DNA from: CAZJHD01 sp964545855
GTDB lineage: Bacteria > Planctomycetota > UBA1135 > JACQFD01
Length of the DNA: 56,371 nucleotides
Direction: 5' to 3'
NCBI GenBank assembly: GCA_964545855.1
Contig: CAZJHD010000025.1
Span: 1-56,371, forward strand
Position numbers and translations under genes: made by a program. Numbering within the stretch: position 1 is the stretch's first letter; each line of letters opens with the position of its first letter. A model generated the notes under the pieces. The model searched no databases, was not told where the DNA came from, and saw nothing but the letters and a program-made list of their open reading frames with translations. Below are positions 1 through 8,416 of the stretch, piece by piece.

Positions 1-90
1 CTCGAGCGCGACGTGCGCGACGCGGGGCTACAGACGAAATCGGGGCCAGTCTCCTTGCAGTTCCCGTTGTCGCCGAGACGATGTGCCCTC

Positions 91-831
91 GTGCCGCACC
101 TCTTCCCGGCCCTCGCCGATCCGAACCGCTTGCCCCGGCGTGTCGTGGTCCTGGCGCCCCATCCGGACGATGAGGTGCTCGGCTGTGGCGGGATGATCGC
201 GTTCCATGCGGAGCGAGGTGATGACCCACTCGTCGTCTACTTGAGCGACGGGGCGCAGGGAGATCCGAGCGGGAAGGTCTCGAACCTCGCCACCGTCCGT
301 CGCGCCGAGTCGGCTGAGGCGCTGGCGGAGCTGGGGGTCCGGCGCGCGCTGCACTTCGGATTCCCAGACGGGGAGCTCGAGGAGAGCCATGAGCTACCCG
401 GGCGGATCCTCGGCATCCTCGAGCACGAGTCGGCGGAGGTCGTCTATGCGCCGTCGCTGCTCGAGTGCCACGCGGATCACGTGGCGGCGGCGGAGGCGGC
501 GACGCTCGCGATCGCTGCGCGTCCGGAATCGCGCGTGATGATCTACGGAGTCAACACGGCCGTTCCGGCGAACGAGCTGTACGACGTCTCGCGCTATCGC
601 GCGAAGAAGGACGCGGCTTTCGCGCGCTACCGGAGCCAGATGGCGGTGATGGATCTCGTGCGAGCATCGCGGTCCATGGACGCGTCGCGGACCGTGAACA
701 TCCCGGACGCAGCGGTCACCGATTGCGAAGGATTCGTGTCGCTGCCAGGCACCGCGCTGCGCGACCACGCGGCGCGATTCCGCTCCGTGCGCGAGCTTCT
801 GTTCCCTCCGCAGCCCGGATCGCGTTCGTGA
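91..831 (+). CDS. PIG-L (LmbE-like) family deacetylase
   Basis: Zinc-dependent N-acetyl deacetylase of the PIG-L/LmbE family, which removes acetyl groups from GlcNAc-type sugars on small thiols, lipids or antibiotics. The metal-binding HPDDE motif is at residues 24-28 and a second histidine cluster (CHADH) lies about 100 residues later, as usual in the family. The length of about 246 residues is typical. I chose the GTG at 91 because the family-like sequence begins just after it; an in-frame GTG at 13 would add 26 residues with no family resemblance. The stop overlaps the GTG of the next glycosyltransferase, so the two are probably translated together and act on the same glycan. The substrate cannot be read from sequence. 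Confidence 0.85.
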   Translation: MPHLFPALADPNRLPRRVVVLAPHPDDEVLGCGGMIAFHAERGDDPLVVYLSDGAQGDPSGKVSNLATVRRAESAEALAELGVRRALHFGFPDGELEESHELPGRILGILEHESAEVVYAPSLLECHADHVAAAEAATLAIAARPESRVMIYGVNTAVPANELYDVSRYRAKKDAAFARYRSQMAVMDLVRASRSMDASRTVNIPDAAVTDCEGFVSLPGTALRDHAARFRSVRELLFPPQPGSRS

Positions 832-1799
832 GCACAGCGGTCTCGGCGGGACTCGCCGCGCCGACTCCGGACTCGGTGGGTCTCCTCCCGGGGGCGACGG
901 CGGTCCTCACGTCGTGGAACCGCCGCGACGTGGTGCGGGACAACGTCCGGTCGCTCCTCGCGCAGACGACTTCCTTCGCGAGGATCGTGGTGGTCGACAA
1001 CCACTCGACGGACGGCACGGCGGCGATGCTCGCTCGCGAGTTCCCGCAGGTAACGGCGATCGTGATGCCCCATTCGGGCTATGGCGCCTGCGAGACCTTC
1101 AACATCGGGTTCGCCACCGTGGCGACGGAGTTCACGGCGATCCTCGACGACGACGTGGAACTCCCGCCGGAGTGGCTCGAGAAGCTGCTCGCGAAGTTCG
1201 CGACGGAGCCCCCGACGACGGCGATGCTCTCGACGAAGGTGGTGGAGCCGGGGATGCCGCAGGCGCTGCTCGATTCGCCCGCCGTGAATCGAGAGAGATT
1301 CATGGCGACCTTCCGCGGCTGCGGCACGCTCGCTCGGACGGAGGTCCTCGCGAAGGCCGGCTACTACGACGAGCGCTTCTTCATCTACGGGAACGAGCGC
1401 GACCTCGCCTCGCGGGTCTTGGCGCTCGGCTTCCGCGTGAAGCAGTTCCCCGAGGTCGTGACCTTCCATAAGACGCCCTGGGGACAGCGCCGGGGCAAGC
1501 GGTCGATCTACTTCCACACGCGCAATTTCTGGCTCTACGCGCTGAAGCACGTGCCGCTGCCGGCGCTGCTCGCGTTCCCGTTCCGATTCCTGCGTGGTCA
1601 GCTCGGAGGGACGAAGGACCCGGCCGCTTTCGCCGATGCGACGGGGACCCTCGGGGCTCTCGAGAACATCCGGCGCACGCCCGGTGGGCTCTGGATGGTC
1701 GTGAAGGCGACGCTCGCCGCCTTCACGGTGCATCTGCCCTACTGCTTGAAGCATCGGGCGCCCGTGCGGGCGCCCGATTTCGAGCTGCCGCTGAAGTAG
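828..1799 (+). CDS. Family 2 glycosyltransferase
   Basis: Cytoplasmic GT-A glycosyltransferase (GT2), about 323 residues. After a 25-residue lead-in the fold begins with ATAVLTSWNRRD, followed by the VVVDNHSTDGT nucleotide-binding strand and the metal-binding DDD of AILDDDVELP. The later segment with GCGTLARTEVL and FFIYGNERDLASR resembles GT2 enzymes that add sugars to surface polysaccharides. The GTG start shares four bases (GTGA) with the stop of the PIG-L deacetylase. This suggests translational coupling and a common pathway, for example sugar transfer followed by deacetylation. The C-terminal 70 residues are basic and partly hydrophobic, which may allow membrane association. Confidence 0.85.
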   Translation: MSTAVSAGLAAPTPDSVGLLPGATAVLTSWNRRDVVRDNVRSLLAQTTSFARIVVVDNHSTDGTAAMLAREFPQVTAIVMPHSGYGACETFNIGFATVATEFTAILDDDVELPPEWLEKLLAKFATEPPTTAMLSTKVVEPGMPQALLDSPAVNRERFMATFRGCGTLARTEVLAKAGYYDERFFIYGNERDLASRVLALGFRVKQFPEVVTFHKTPWGQRRGKRSIYFHTRNFWLYALKHVPLPALLAFPFRFLRGQLGGTKDPAAFADATGTLGALENIRRTPGGLWMVVKATLAAFTVHLPYCLKHRAPVRAPDFELPLK

Positions 1800-1821
1800 C
1801 CGCGGGCCCGGGACCCTTCGC

Positions 1822-2340
1822 CTACGGATTCTTGCTTCGCTTCGCGGAGATCCGGAGCAGCGCGAATTCGCCCTCGTCGAGGGAGGTGCCCGTTTCCCGG
1901 AGCGTCGTTGCCTCACCGGTCTTCTTCTGCACGTTGATGCGGCCGAGGAACTGCACGAACGGAACGCTGCCGTCTCCCGTCGCGAGCTTGGCCGTCTCGA
2001 GGAAGAAGTTCTTCCCCTGGCGCTCGCCCGCCAGGAAGAGATCCGTCATCTCGTTCGGGTTCGACTTGGAGACGACGTGCAGCTCCCCGAAGATCTCGGA
2101 GCTGAAGCTCTGATTCGCGTCCAGGATCTGGAGGGTGCCCTTGGCGAGATCCGTGGACCGCTGCTCGTCCCAGGGCGCCGCGTCGTTCTTCTCGCTCTGG
2201 TAGTAGGTGGTGATGCGGACCGTGATGTCGTAGAGGCCCGTCATCGGCCCGTCGCCGCCGAGAGCGGTGCGCGACGCGGTGGCGGGGAGAGCGAAGAGGA
2301 GAGCGAGGAGAGCGATGGCTGCGGCGCAATGGAATCGCAT
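1822..2340 (-). CDS. Small secreted protein of unknown function
   Basis: Unrecognised protein of 172 residues. The ATG at 2340 is chosen because it starts a clear signal peptide: a short basic end, then AAAIALLALLFALPATA with a cleavage site near residue 22. The open frame runs further upstream but that part is arginine-rich and unlike a protein start. The mature part is beta-rich and polar with no cysteine or known motif. It ends tail-to-tail with the preceding glycosyltransferase, 22 bases apart. An imperfect duplication (TCGAA...CGGGGA, 2353-2378) lies just upstream of the start. The protein is probably exported to the periplasm. Confidence 0.7.
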   Translation of the reverse strand: MRFHCAAAIALLALLFALPATASRTALGGDGPMTGLYDITVRITTYYQSEKNDAAPWDEQRSTDLAKGTLQILDANQSFSSEIFGELHVVSKSNPNEMTDLFLAGERQGKNFFLETAKLATGDGSVPFVQFLGRINVQKKTGEATTLRETGTSLDEGEFALLRISAKRSKNP

Positions 2341-2403
2341 GGGGGGAGCACTTCGAACGGGGATCGAAGGAGCGGGGACGCCGTGCGCGGCGAGCGCGCG
2401 CGG

Positions 2404-2422
2404 CCTCGCCTTCGTGGCGAGG
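2404..2422 (-). terminator. Hairpin downstream of the acyl-CoA ligase gene
   Basis: A perfect 7-bp stem (CCTCGCC / GGCGAGG) with a 5-base loop lies about 64 bases past the stop of the minus-strand acyl-CoA ligase and before the small secreted gene on the same strand. It has no clear T-run, so intrinsic termination is only plausible. Confidence 0.35.
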
Positions 2423-2485
2423 ACCCCACGACACCATGGGCCCAACGATCTCCCGAGGAACGAGCTCTCGGACGCACGTTGGCGA

Positions 2486-4045
2486 TCAGCGCGTCGAGAG
2501 GTCGTCGCGCAGGAGGCGCTTCGCGATCTTTCCAGAGCCCGTGCGCGGCAGCGCCTCGAGGAAGCGGATCGTCCGCGGCGTCTTGAAGCCGCCGAGCCGA
2601 TCGCGGCAGAAGGCCTGCAGCGCGTCCGCCGAGGCCGATGCGCCGGGCCGCAGCACGACGGCCGCCGCGACCCGCTCTCCGAAGACCGCGTCGGGGAGAG
2701 CGAAGGCGGCCACCTCGAGGATCGCGGGGTGCTCGGAGAGCGCGTTCTCGACCTCGACGGAGTAGACCTTCTCGCCCCCGGTGTTGATGACGTCCTTGCG
2801 GCGGTCGACGATCCGGATCGACCCGCGAGCGTCGATGGTCGCGAGGTCGCCGGTGTGGAGCCACCCGCCGCGGATCGCGGCGGCCGTCTCCTCCGGGCGG
2901 TTCCAGTAGCCGCGCGTCACCGTCGGACCGCGCGCGATCACCTCGCCGACGGTCCGGTCGTCGCGCTGCACGTCGTTCGCGGCGTCGTCCACGACGCGCA
3001 CCTCCACCATGCGAGCCGGACGCCCCGTCCTCGCGCGCAGACGGAGCCGCTCCTCTTCCGGGAGCCGCTGCTCCTCCGGGGAGAGGAGGCTGAAGGTGAG
3101 GTAGGGACTCGTCTCCGTGAGCCCGTAGGTCTGCACGTACTCGCAGCGCAGCACGCGTTCGGAGTCGCGCACGAGGGCGGGCGCGATGGGAGCGCCCCCG
3201 GAAAGCATGCGACGCAGGCTCGACGTGTCCCGCGCCTCGGCTCCGGGGTGCTTCACCAGGAGGTTCAGCATCGTCGGCACGAGGTTCGTGATCGAGATGC
3301 GATGGAGCTCGATCGCGTCGAGCAAGGCCTCGGGCGAGAACCGCGGCACCATGGCGTGCACTCCGCCCGCCTGCGTGATCGCGAACGTGGCCCAGGCGTC
3401 CGCGAGGTGGAACAGGGGAGCGACGTGTCCCCAGACGTCGCTCTCCGAGAGCCCGAGCTCCTCGATCGCGCCCGCCGCGTGCGTCCGCACGTTCCCGTGG
3501 GTCAGCATCACGCCCTTCGGACGCCCCGTCGTTCCGCTCGTGTAGTAGAGCTGCGCGAGATCGTCGTCGTCGACGGCGGCTCGCGGAGGCGGCGCCCCGG
3601 CCTCGGCGATCGCCTCCTCGTGGCACCCCTCGGCGATGGCGATCCCCGTCGGCCCTCCCTCCGACCAGAGGACCCAGGAGACCGGCGACCCAGGCGCGAG
3701 CGTCGCGACGACGAGAGGCTCGAGCCCGCGGTCGGCGAGGATGCACCGCGCGCCCGCATCGTCGAGGATCTCGGCCAGCTCGCGCGCGGCGAGGCGGACG
3801 TTCAGGGGCGCCAGCACCGCGCCGAGGTGCGCCGCCGCGAAGTAGGCCTCCAGGAAGCGATGGGAGTTGGCGCCGAGGATCGCCACGCGGTCGCCGGCTC
3901 CGACGCCGCGGCGCGCGAGCGCTCCCGCGAGAGCGCCGGAGCGACACGCGAAGTCGGCGTAGGTGAACCGTGCGGGCCCGTCGGCGACGGCGAGGCGATC
4001 GGGCCAGCGAGCGGCGGCGGTCTCGAGCAGCGCGGCGAGGCTCAC
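2486..4045 (-). CDS. AMP-forming acyl-CoA synthetase (fatty-acid CoA ligase type)
   Basis: Adenylate-forming enzyme of the ANL superfamily (519 residues) that activates a carboxylic acid, probably a fatty acid, as acyl-AMP and then acyl-CoA. The P-loop YYTSGTTGRPKGV, the QTYGLTETSP motif, the hinge motif GWLHTGDLATI with DRRKDVINTGGEKVY, and the C-terminal lysine motif PRTGSGKIAKR are all present in order. The start is a GTG six bases after the malQ stop, so it is likely co-transcribed with malQ although no shared pathway is obvious. Chain-length preference cannot be told. An o-succinylbenzoate or dicarboxylate ligase is a less likely reading. Confidence 0.88.
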   Translation of the reverse strand: MSLAALLETAAARWPDRLAVADGPARFTYADFACRSGALAGALARRGVGAGDRVAILGANSHRFLEAYFAAAHLGAVLAPLNVRLAARELAEILDDAGARCILADRGLEPLVVATLAPGSPVSWVLWSEGGPTGIAIAEGCHEEAIAEAGAPPPRAAVDDDDLAQLYYTSGTTGRPKGVMLTHGNVRTHAAGAIEELGLSESDVWGHVAPLFHLADAWATFAITQAGGVHAMVPRFSPEALLDAIELHRISITNLVPTMLNLLVKHPGAEARDTSSLRRMLSGGAPIAPALVRDSERVLRCEYVQTYGLTETSPYLTFSLLSPEEQRLPEEERLRLRARTGRPARMVEVRVVDDAANDVQRDDRTVGEVIARGPTVTRGYWNRPEETAAAIRGGWLHTGDLATIDARGSIRIVDRRKDVINTGGEKVYSVEVENALSEHPAILEVAAFALPDAVFGERVAAAVVLRPGASASADALQAFCRDRLGGFKTPRTIRFLEALPRTGSGKIAKRLLRDDLSTR

Positions 4046-4051
4046 GGACCG

Positions 4052-6310
4052 TCAGGCCCGTACTCGGGCGGCCATCGCCTCTCCCGCCGCGCGGGCGCAT
4101 GGATCGTCGAGACTGGCGCGCCAGTCGCGCGGGAAGCGGACGCACCAATTGGGATGCTCCTCGGCCGTGCCGGGGAGGTTGCGCTGATCGAGCTCGCCCG
4201 TCACGTCCTCGAGGGACACGATCGCGACGGCGGAGCCGACGCGCGCGAGCCAGCGATGGAAGGCGACAGCCGCCTCGAAGCTCGCGGGGAGCCCGTCCGT
4301 CTCCGCGAGCTCCACGCCGTCGCGACGGAGCGACTCGGCGAGCTTCCGCAGGTCGTCGGGCCGTGCATCGCGCTGCCGCTGCTCCTCCGCGGCGTCCGGG
4401 AAATGGCCCGCGCGCTTGCGCGCGTCGAGATCGCTCCCCTCCCAGAAGCCGGGGAACGTGGGGAGGTCGTGGTTCGCGAAGGAGGCGACGCTGAGCGGCG
4501 GGTACGACTCCGGCGGGAGCCACGCCCCCGCTTCGTCGCGTTCGAACATCGCGAGCTTGCAGCCGAGGATGCGCTCCTGCTGAAGCCGCTCTCGGATGCC
4601 CGGCGCAACCGTTCCGAGATCCTCTCCCACGACGAGCACGCGGTGACGGTGGCTCTCGAGCGCGAGCAGGCCGAGCACTTCCTCGTGGGGGAATTGCACG
4701 TAGGCGCCCGTCGTCGCCGGCGCGCCGCGGGGCACCCAGAAGGCATGGAAGAGGCCCATGACGTGGTCGATCCGGATCGCTCCGCCGTGACGCATCGCGC
4801 AGCGCAGCATGGCGAGGAACGGCCCGTAGCGACGCTCGCGCAGGCGCACGGGGTCCATGGGCAGGACGCCCCAGGCCTGTCCCTCGGTGCAGTAGTAATC
4901 GGGGGGTGCGCCCACTTCGGCGCCCGGCGGGAAGAGGTCGGGATGCGCCCAGGCGTCGCAGCCGGCGGCCCCGCTCCCGACGGCGAGGTCGAAGTAGAGA
5001 CCGAGCTCCATGCCCGCCTCGAGCGTCGTGCGCTGTGCTTCGGCGATCTGCCGCTCGACACAGAGCTGCACGAAGCCGTGGAAGCGGATCGAATTCGCGT
5101 TCTCCCGGCGGAATGCGGCGACGGCACGCGACCGAGGATCGCGGAGCTCCGCGGGCCAATCGGGCCACGACCACTGGGGCGGATCCTGGGCGAGGCCTCG
5201 GTGCCGGAGCGCCTCGAAGGTGCCCCAGAGGGCGAGCTCTTCGCCCCGCTCGGCGAGGAACCGGTCGAGGTCCGCCGTGTCCCGAAGATCGTCGAACGCC
5301 GCGCGCAGGAGCTCGAGCCGCACGTTCTGAGCCTCCTTCCACTGCACCTCGTCGGCCGCGCGCAACGCGTCGAGCCGCGCGCGGAAGGCCGCCGACTCGA
5401 GGAGAGCGCGCGCTCGCGGGGAGTCGCGCACCTCAGGGACGCGCAGAGGGTCGAGGGCCGTGACGTTCCAGTGCGTGCGCGTGAGCGGACCGTAGGGGCT
5501 GTGGTCGAAGGGACGGCGGTTCGCGGTCGCGTGCAGCGGCGGGAGCCCCACCAGGGCCGCGCCATACTCGCGGGAGATGCGCGCGCCGAGGTCGCCCGCG
5601 TCGGCCACCGTGCCGAGGCCGAAGTCGTCCGGAGAGCGGATCGAATAGAGGTTCAGATGCATTCCCCAGAGCCGGCGCTTCTCGGGGACCCCCTCGGGCA
5701 TCCAGCAGTGGCGCGGCACGATGGCGACCATCCCGGTCTCGCGGCGGGCGCCCTCGCCCGACCAGGAGGCCTCCACCTCGTGGTAGCCGATGGGGAGCTC
5801 CGGCAGGGGGATCTCGAGGCGCACGTGCTGGACGCCGTCCACCTCCCGTGTCTCGCCGCGTTCCGCCGACGCGCCGTCGAGCACCGTCGTCTCGCCGGAT
5901 TCCGTCCGAAGTGTGAGCGCGAGCGCACCTTGCCGCTCCGCGCCGGTGGGCTCGGGCACGTGGAGGACCAGCGTGCCGGTTCCGCCCACCGAGACTGGCC
6001 CCGAATTGGTGCATGCCCCGGGGAGGGCGTCGCGGCTGCCCGAGGGATGTGAATGATTCGAGGCCAGTGTCGGGCCCTGGCGCAGGACGGTCACGGGATC
6101 GACGAGGTGTCGCCAGGCACGCGCACTCTCATGGCGCAAGGACGCCTCCACCTCGGCGCGGGTCCCGACCGGGAGCCCCATGGCGGAGAGGAGAGCGGAG
6201 CACGTCTCGGCACTCGTCGTGCGCGTCTTCCCCGTGAGGTCGACGTAGCTCGGCTCGATGCCGCGGAGGCGCGCGAGCTCGAGTAGGGGATCGGAGGTCG
6301 GGGCGGGCAT
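4052..6310 (-). CDS. malQ: 4-alpha-glucanotransferase (amylomaltase, GH77)
   Basis: Transfers alpha-1,4-glucan segments between maltooligosaccharides in the cytoplasm, for glycogen or maltodextrin use. The GH77 hallmarks are present: the nucleophile region RIDHVMGLFHAFWVPRG, the acid/base segment GEDLGTVAPGI, and the third acidic site in ANHDLPTFPGFW. An N-terminal beta domain of about 170 residues precedes the barrel, as in E. coli-type MalQ, giving about 752 residues. ATG 6310 (MPAPTSDPLLELA) is chosen because it opens the family-like sequence; upstream codons in frame are low-complexity. It is divergent from the GT2 gene at 6.4 kb and six bases ahead of the acyl-CoA ligase. No other glycogen gene is in the window. 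Confidence 0.9.
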   Translation of the reverse strand: MPAPTSDPLLELARLRGIEPSYVDLTGKTRTTSAETCSALLSAMGLPVGTRAEVEASLRHESARAWRHLVDPVTVLRQGPTLASNHSHPSGSRDALPGACTNSGPVSVGGTGTLVLHVPEPTGAERQGALALTLRTESGETTVLDGASAERGETREVDGVQHVRLEIPLPELPIGYHEVEASWSGEGARRETGMVAIVPRHCWMPEGVPEKRRLWGMHLNLYSIRSPDDFGLGTVADAGDLGARISREYGAALVGLPPLHATANRRPFDHSPYGPLTRTHWNVTALDPLRVPEVRDSPRARALLESAAFRARLDALRAADEVQWKEAQNVRLELLRAAFDDLRDTADLDRFLAERGEELALWGTFEALRHRGLAQDPPQWSWPDWPAELRDPRSRAVAAFRRENANSIRFHGFVQLCVERQIAEAQRTTLEAGMELGLYFDLAVGSGAAGCDAWAHPDLFPPGAEVGAPPDYYCTEGQAWGVLPMDPVRLRERRYGPFLAMLRCAMRHGGAIRIDHVMGLFHAFWVPRGAPATTGAYVQFPHEEVLGLLALESHRHRVLVVGEDLGTVAPGIRERLQQERILGCKLAMFERDEAGAWLPPESYPPLSVASFANHDLPTFPGFWEGSDLDARKRAGHFPDAAEEQRQRDARPDDLRKLAESLRRDGVELAETDGLPASFEAAVAFHRWLARVGSAVAIVSLEDVTGELDQRNLPGTAEEHPNWCVRFPRDWRASLDDPCARAAGEAMAARVRA

Positions 6311-6392
6311 CTCCGCAGGATGACCGCTCCGGGCGGTCCGCTCCAGGACGGCTCTTCGAGCGCCGAGGAGATCGGCCGCCGGCTGATAGGCT

Positions 6393-7487
6393 CTGCCGAT
6401 CGACTCGACGGCCGACCCTCCGAGCCCCGCGCCCGCCGTCACCGCCGCGATCTGCTGCTTCGACGGCGAGGCGTACCTGCGTGACCTCATCCGCTCGATC
6501 GAGGCGCAGACCGTCCCCGTGGCGGAGATCCTGGTGGTCGACAACGCGTCGACGGACGGGAGCCGCGATCTCCTGCGGCGCGAGTTCCCTGGCGTCCGCG
6601 TGGTCGAGATGCCGCGGAACGACGGGCCCTGCGCCGCCCGGAACCGAGGTCTCGCGGAGGCGCGCCACGACCTCGTGCTCGCCCTCGACTGCGACCTCGT
6701 GCTCGCGCCCGATTGCCTCGAGCGCTGTCTCGCGGCCTTCGCCGCCGACCCGCACCTCGCCGTTGCCGAGCCGCGCGCCGTCGACGAGCGCGATCGCGAT
6801 CTCGTGCAGTACGACGGCGCGTCCTTCCACTACGTGGGGCTCCTCGCGCTGCGCAACTTCCACGTGCCCGCGTCCCGCGCGGAGGGCAACGGCGTCGTTC
6901 CCGTCGACGCCTTCGTCTCCGTGGCCATGCTCTGCGCGCGCGAGAAGCTCCTGTCCGTGGGCGGGTTCGACCCCGCCTTCTTCATCCTCTTCGAGGACAA
7001 CGACCTCTCCTACCGGCTCCGCTCGGCGGGGGAGCGGCTCGCCTGCGTCGAGGACGCGATCGTCGTGCACCGCGGCGGGACGGCGGGGACCTCCTTCCGC
7101 GCCGGGGTCTACCCGAGGCGCCGCGTCTTCCTGCACGCACGCAACCGATGGCTCTTCCTCGTGAAGAGCTACCAGTGGCGCACGCTCCTGCGGGGCCTTC
7201 CGGGCCTCCTCGTCTACGAGGCCGTGGCACTCCTCTTCGCCTTCGCCAAGCTCGCGCCCCACGCGTGGCTGATGGGGAAGGTCTCGTTCCTCGCGGCGCT
7301 GCCGCGGGCTCTGCGGGCGAGGCGCCGTACGGCGCACCGGCGGCGCGTGCCCGACCGCGAGTACGTTCGGGGCGGTCCCCTCACGCTCTGGCCTCCTCTC
7401 ACGGCCGGGCCGGTGGCGCGCCGGGCGGCTGCGGCCCTCGACGGCACGCTGCGCCTCCTCTGGCGCCTGGCGGGAGGGAAGGCGTGA
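6393..7487 (+). CDS. Family 2 glycosyltransferase (start codon non-canonical or unclear)
   Basis: GT-A glycosyltransferase. The first strand (AVTAAICCFDGEAYL), the VVDNASTDGS loop, the DCD metal site of LALDCDLVLAP and the acceptor segment FFILFEDNDLSYRL are in order. The nearest standard start is the GTG at 6519, but it lies inside the fold and would remove the first strand and helix. The frame stays open upstream to a TAG at 6387-6389 and contains no ATG, GTG or TTG there. CTG 6393 or ATC 6399 would be possible starts, or an upstream indel may exist. It is first in a run of five coupled glycosyltransferase genes; its stop overlaps the next GTG start by four bases. Confidence 0.8.
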   Translation: MPIDSTADPPSPAPAVTAAICCFDGEAYLRDLIRSIEAQTVPVAEILVVDNASTDGSRDLLRREFPGVRVVEMPRNDGPCAARNRGLAEARHDLVLALDCDLVLAPDCLERCLAAFAADPHLAVAEPRAVDERDRDLVQYDGASFHYVGLLALRNFHVPASRAEGNGVVPVDAFVSVAMLCAREKLLSVGGFDPAFFILFEDNDLSYRLRSAGERLACVEDAIVVHRGGTAGTSFRAGVYPRRRVFLHARNRWLFLVKSYQWRTLLRGLPGLLVYEAVALLFAFAKLAPHAWLMGKVSFLAALPRALRARRRTAHRRRVPDREYVRGGPLTLWPPLTAGPVARRAAAALDGTLRLLWRLAGGKA

Positions 7488-8416
7488 GGGTCGTCGCCGT
7501 GGTGGTGCACTGGCGCGGCCTCGACGACACGCGCCGCTGCGTGGCGTCGCTCCGGTCCGCGCGCACGCCGCTCCCCGTCGTCCTCGTCGACAACGGCTCC
7601 GGAGACCCGGGCCTCGCCGCGCTCGCCGCCGCCGATCCCGGCGTGACGCTGCTCGCCGCGCCCGAGAACCGCGGCTTCAGCGTCGGGTGCAACGACGGCG
7701 CATGGCACGCGATCGACGCGCTCGGCGCCCAGGCGCTCTTCTTCCTGAACAACGACGCCCGTGTCGAGCCGACGTTCCTCGCACCGCTCGTGGCGGAGCT
7801 CGGCAGGAGTCCCGGCGCCGGCGCCGTTGCGCCGGCCGTGCTCTTCGAGGACGACCCGACGCGCGTCTGGTGCGCCGGCGGGAGGCTCCGCCTCCGCGAG
7901 AACGTCTCCGAGCTGATCGGGTTCGGCATGCCGGCATCGGGACTGCCGTCGTCGCCGCGGCGCTGCGACTATCTGCCGGGATGCGCCATGCTGGTCCGCA
8001 CGGAGCTGTTCCGCGGGCTCCGCGGATTCGACCCCGACTACTTCGCCTACATGGAGGACGTCGACTTCGGCCTGCGTGCCGGCGCCCAGGGCGCCGAGTG
8101 CTGGGTCGTGCCCGAGTCGCGGGCCTACCACCGGCCGAGCTCCTCCACGGGGGGCGGCTACTCCCGAGCACGCAAGTACGCGAACGCGCTGAATAGCGTG
8201 CGCTTCCTGCGGCGGCACGGATCTCCGGCGCGATGGCTCGCCTTCCTCGTCTTCGACGTGCTGGGGCTCCCCGTCGCGTGGCTGCGCGAGGTGCTCCGGG
8301 GCGGCGACCCGTCCGCCGTCGGCGCGAAGGCGCGCGGCCTGTGGTCCGGGATCCGGGGCGGGCGCGTCACGGCCTCGACCTTCGCGGGCGCGCCGGCGAG
8401 CCCGCGCGACCCGTGA
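7484..8416 (+). CDS. Family 2 glycosyltransferase, rhamnosyltransferase-like
   Basis: 310-residue GT2 enzyme. It carries VVVHWRGLDDTRRC, LVDNGSGD, the ENRGFSVGCNDG motif and FFLNNDARVEP. The last two are characteristic of the GT2 branch that includes WbbL-like rhamnosyltransferases of O-antigen and cell-wall linkers. The metal site is NND rather than DXD, which is normal for this branch. GTG at 7484 is the start, overlapping the stop of the upstream GT2 (GTGA). Its own stop overlaps the next GT4 start in the same way. The C-terminus has a hydrophobic stretch (WLAFLVFDVLGLPVAWL) that may dock to the membrane. The donor sugar is inferred only loosely. Confidence 0.85.
   Translation: MRVVAVVVHWRGLDDTRRCVASLRSARTPLPVVLVDNGSGDPGLAALAAADPGVTLLAAPENRGFSVGCNDGAWHAIDALGAQALFFLNNDARVEPTFLAPLVAELGRSPGAGAVAPAVLFEDDPTRVWCAGGRLRLRENVSELIGFGMPASGLPSSPRRCDYLPGCAMLVRTELFRGLRGFDPDYFAYMEDVDFGLRAGAQGAECWVVPESRAYHRPSSSTGGGYSRARKYANALNSVRFLRRHGSPARWLAFLVFDVLGLPVAWLREVLRGGDPSAVGAKARGLWSGIRGGRVTASTFAGAPASPRDP

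Noticed and set aside
2241..2640. A separate gene antisense to the small secreted protein and the ligase end
   Set aside because: The frame has no motif, no ribosome site and a composition typical of GC-rich shadow frames.
6519..7487. GTG 6519 as the true start of the second GT2 gene
   Set aside because: It lies after the first beta strand and helix of the fold. The open frame upstream encodes these missing parts.
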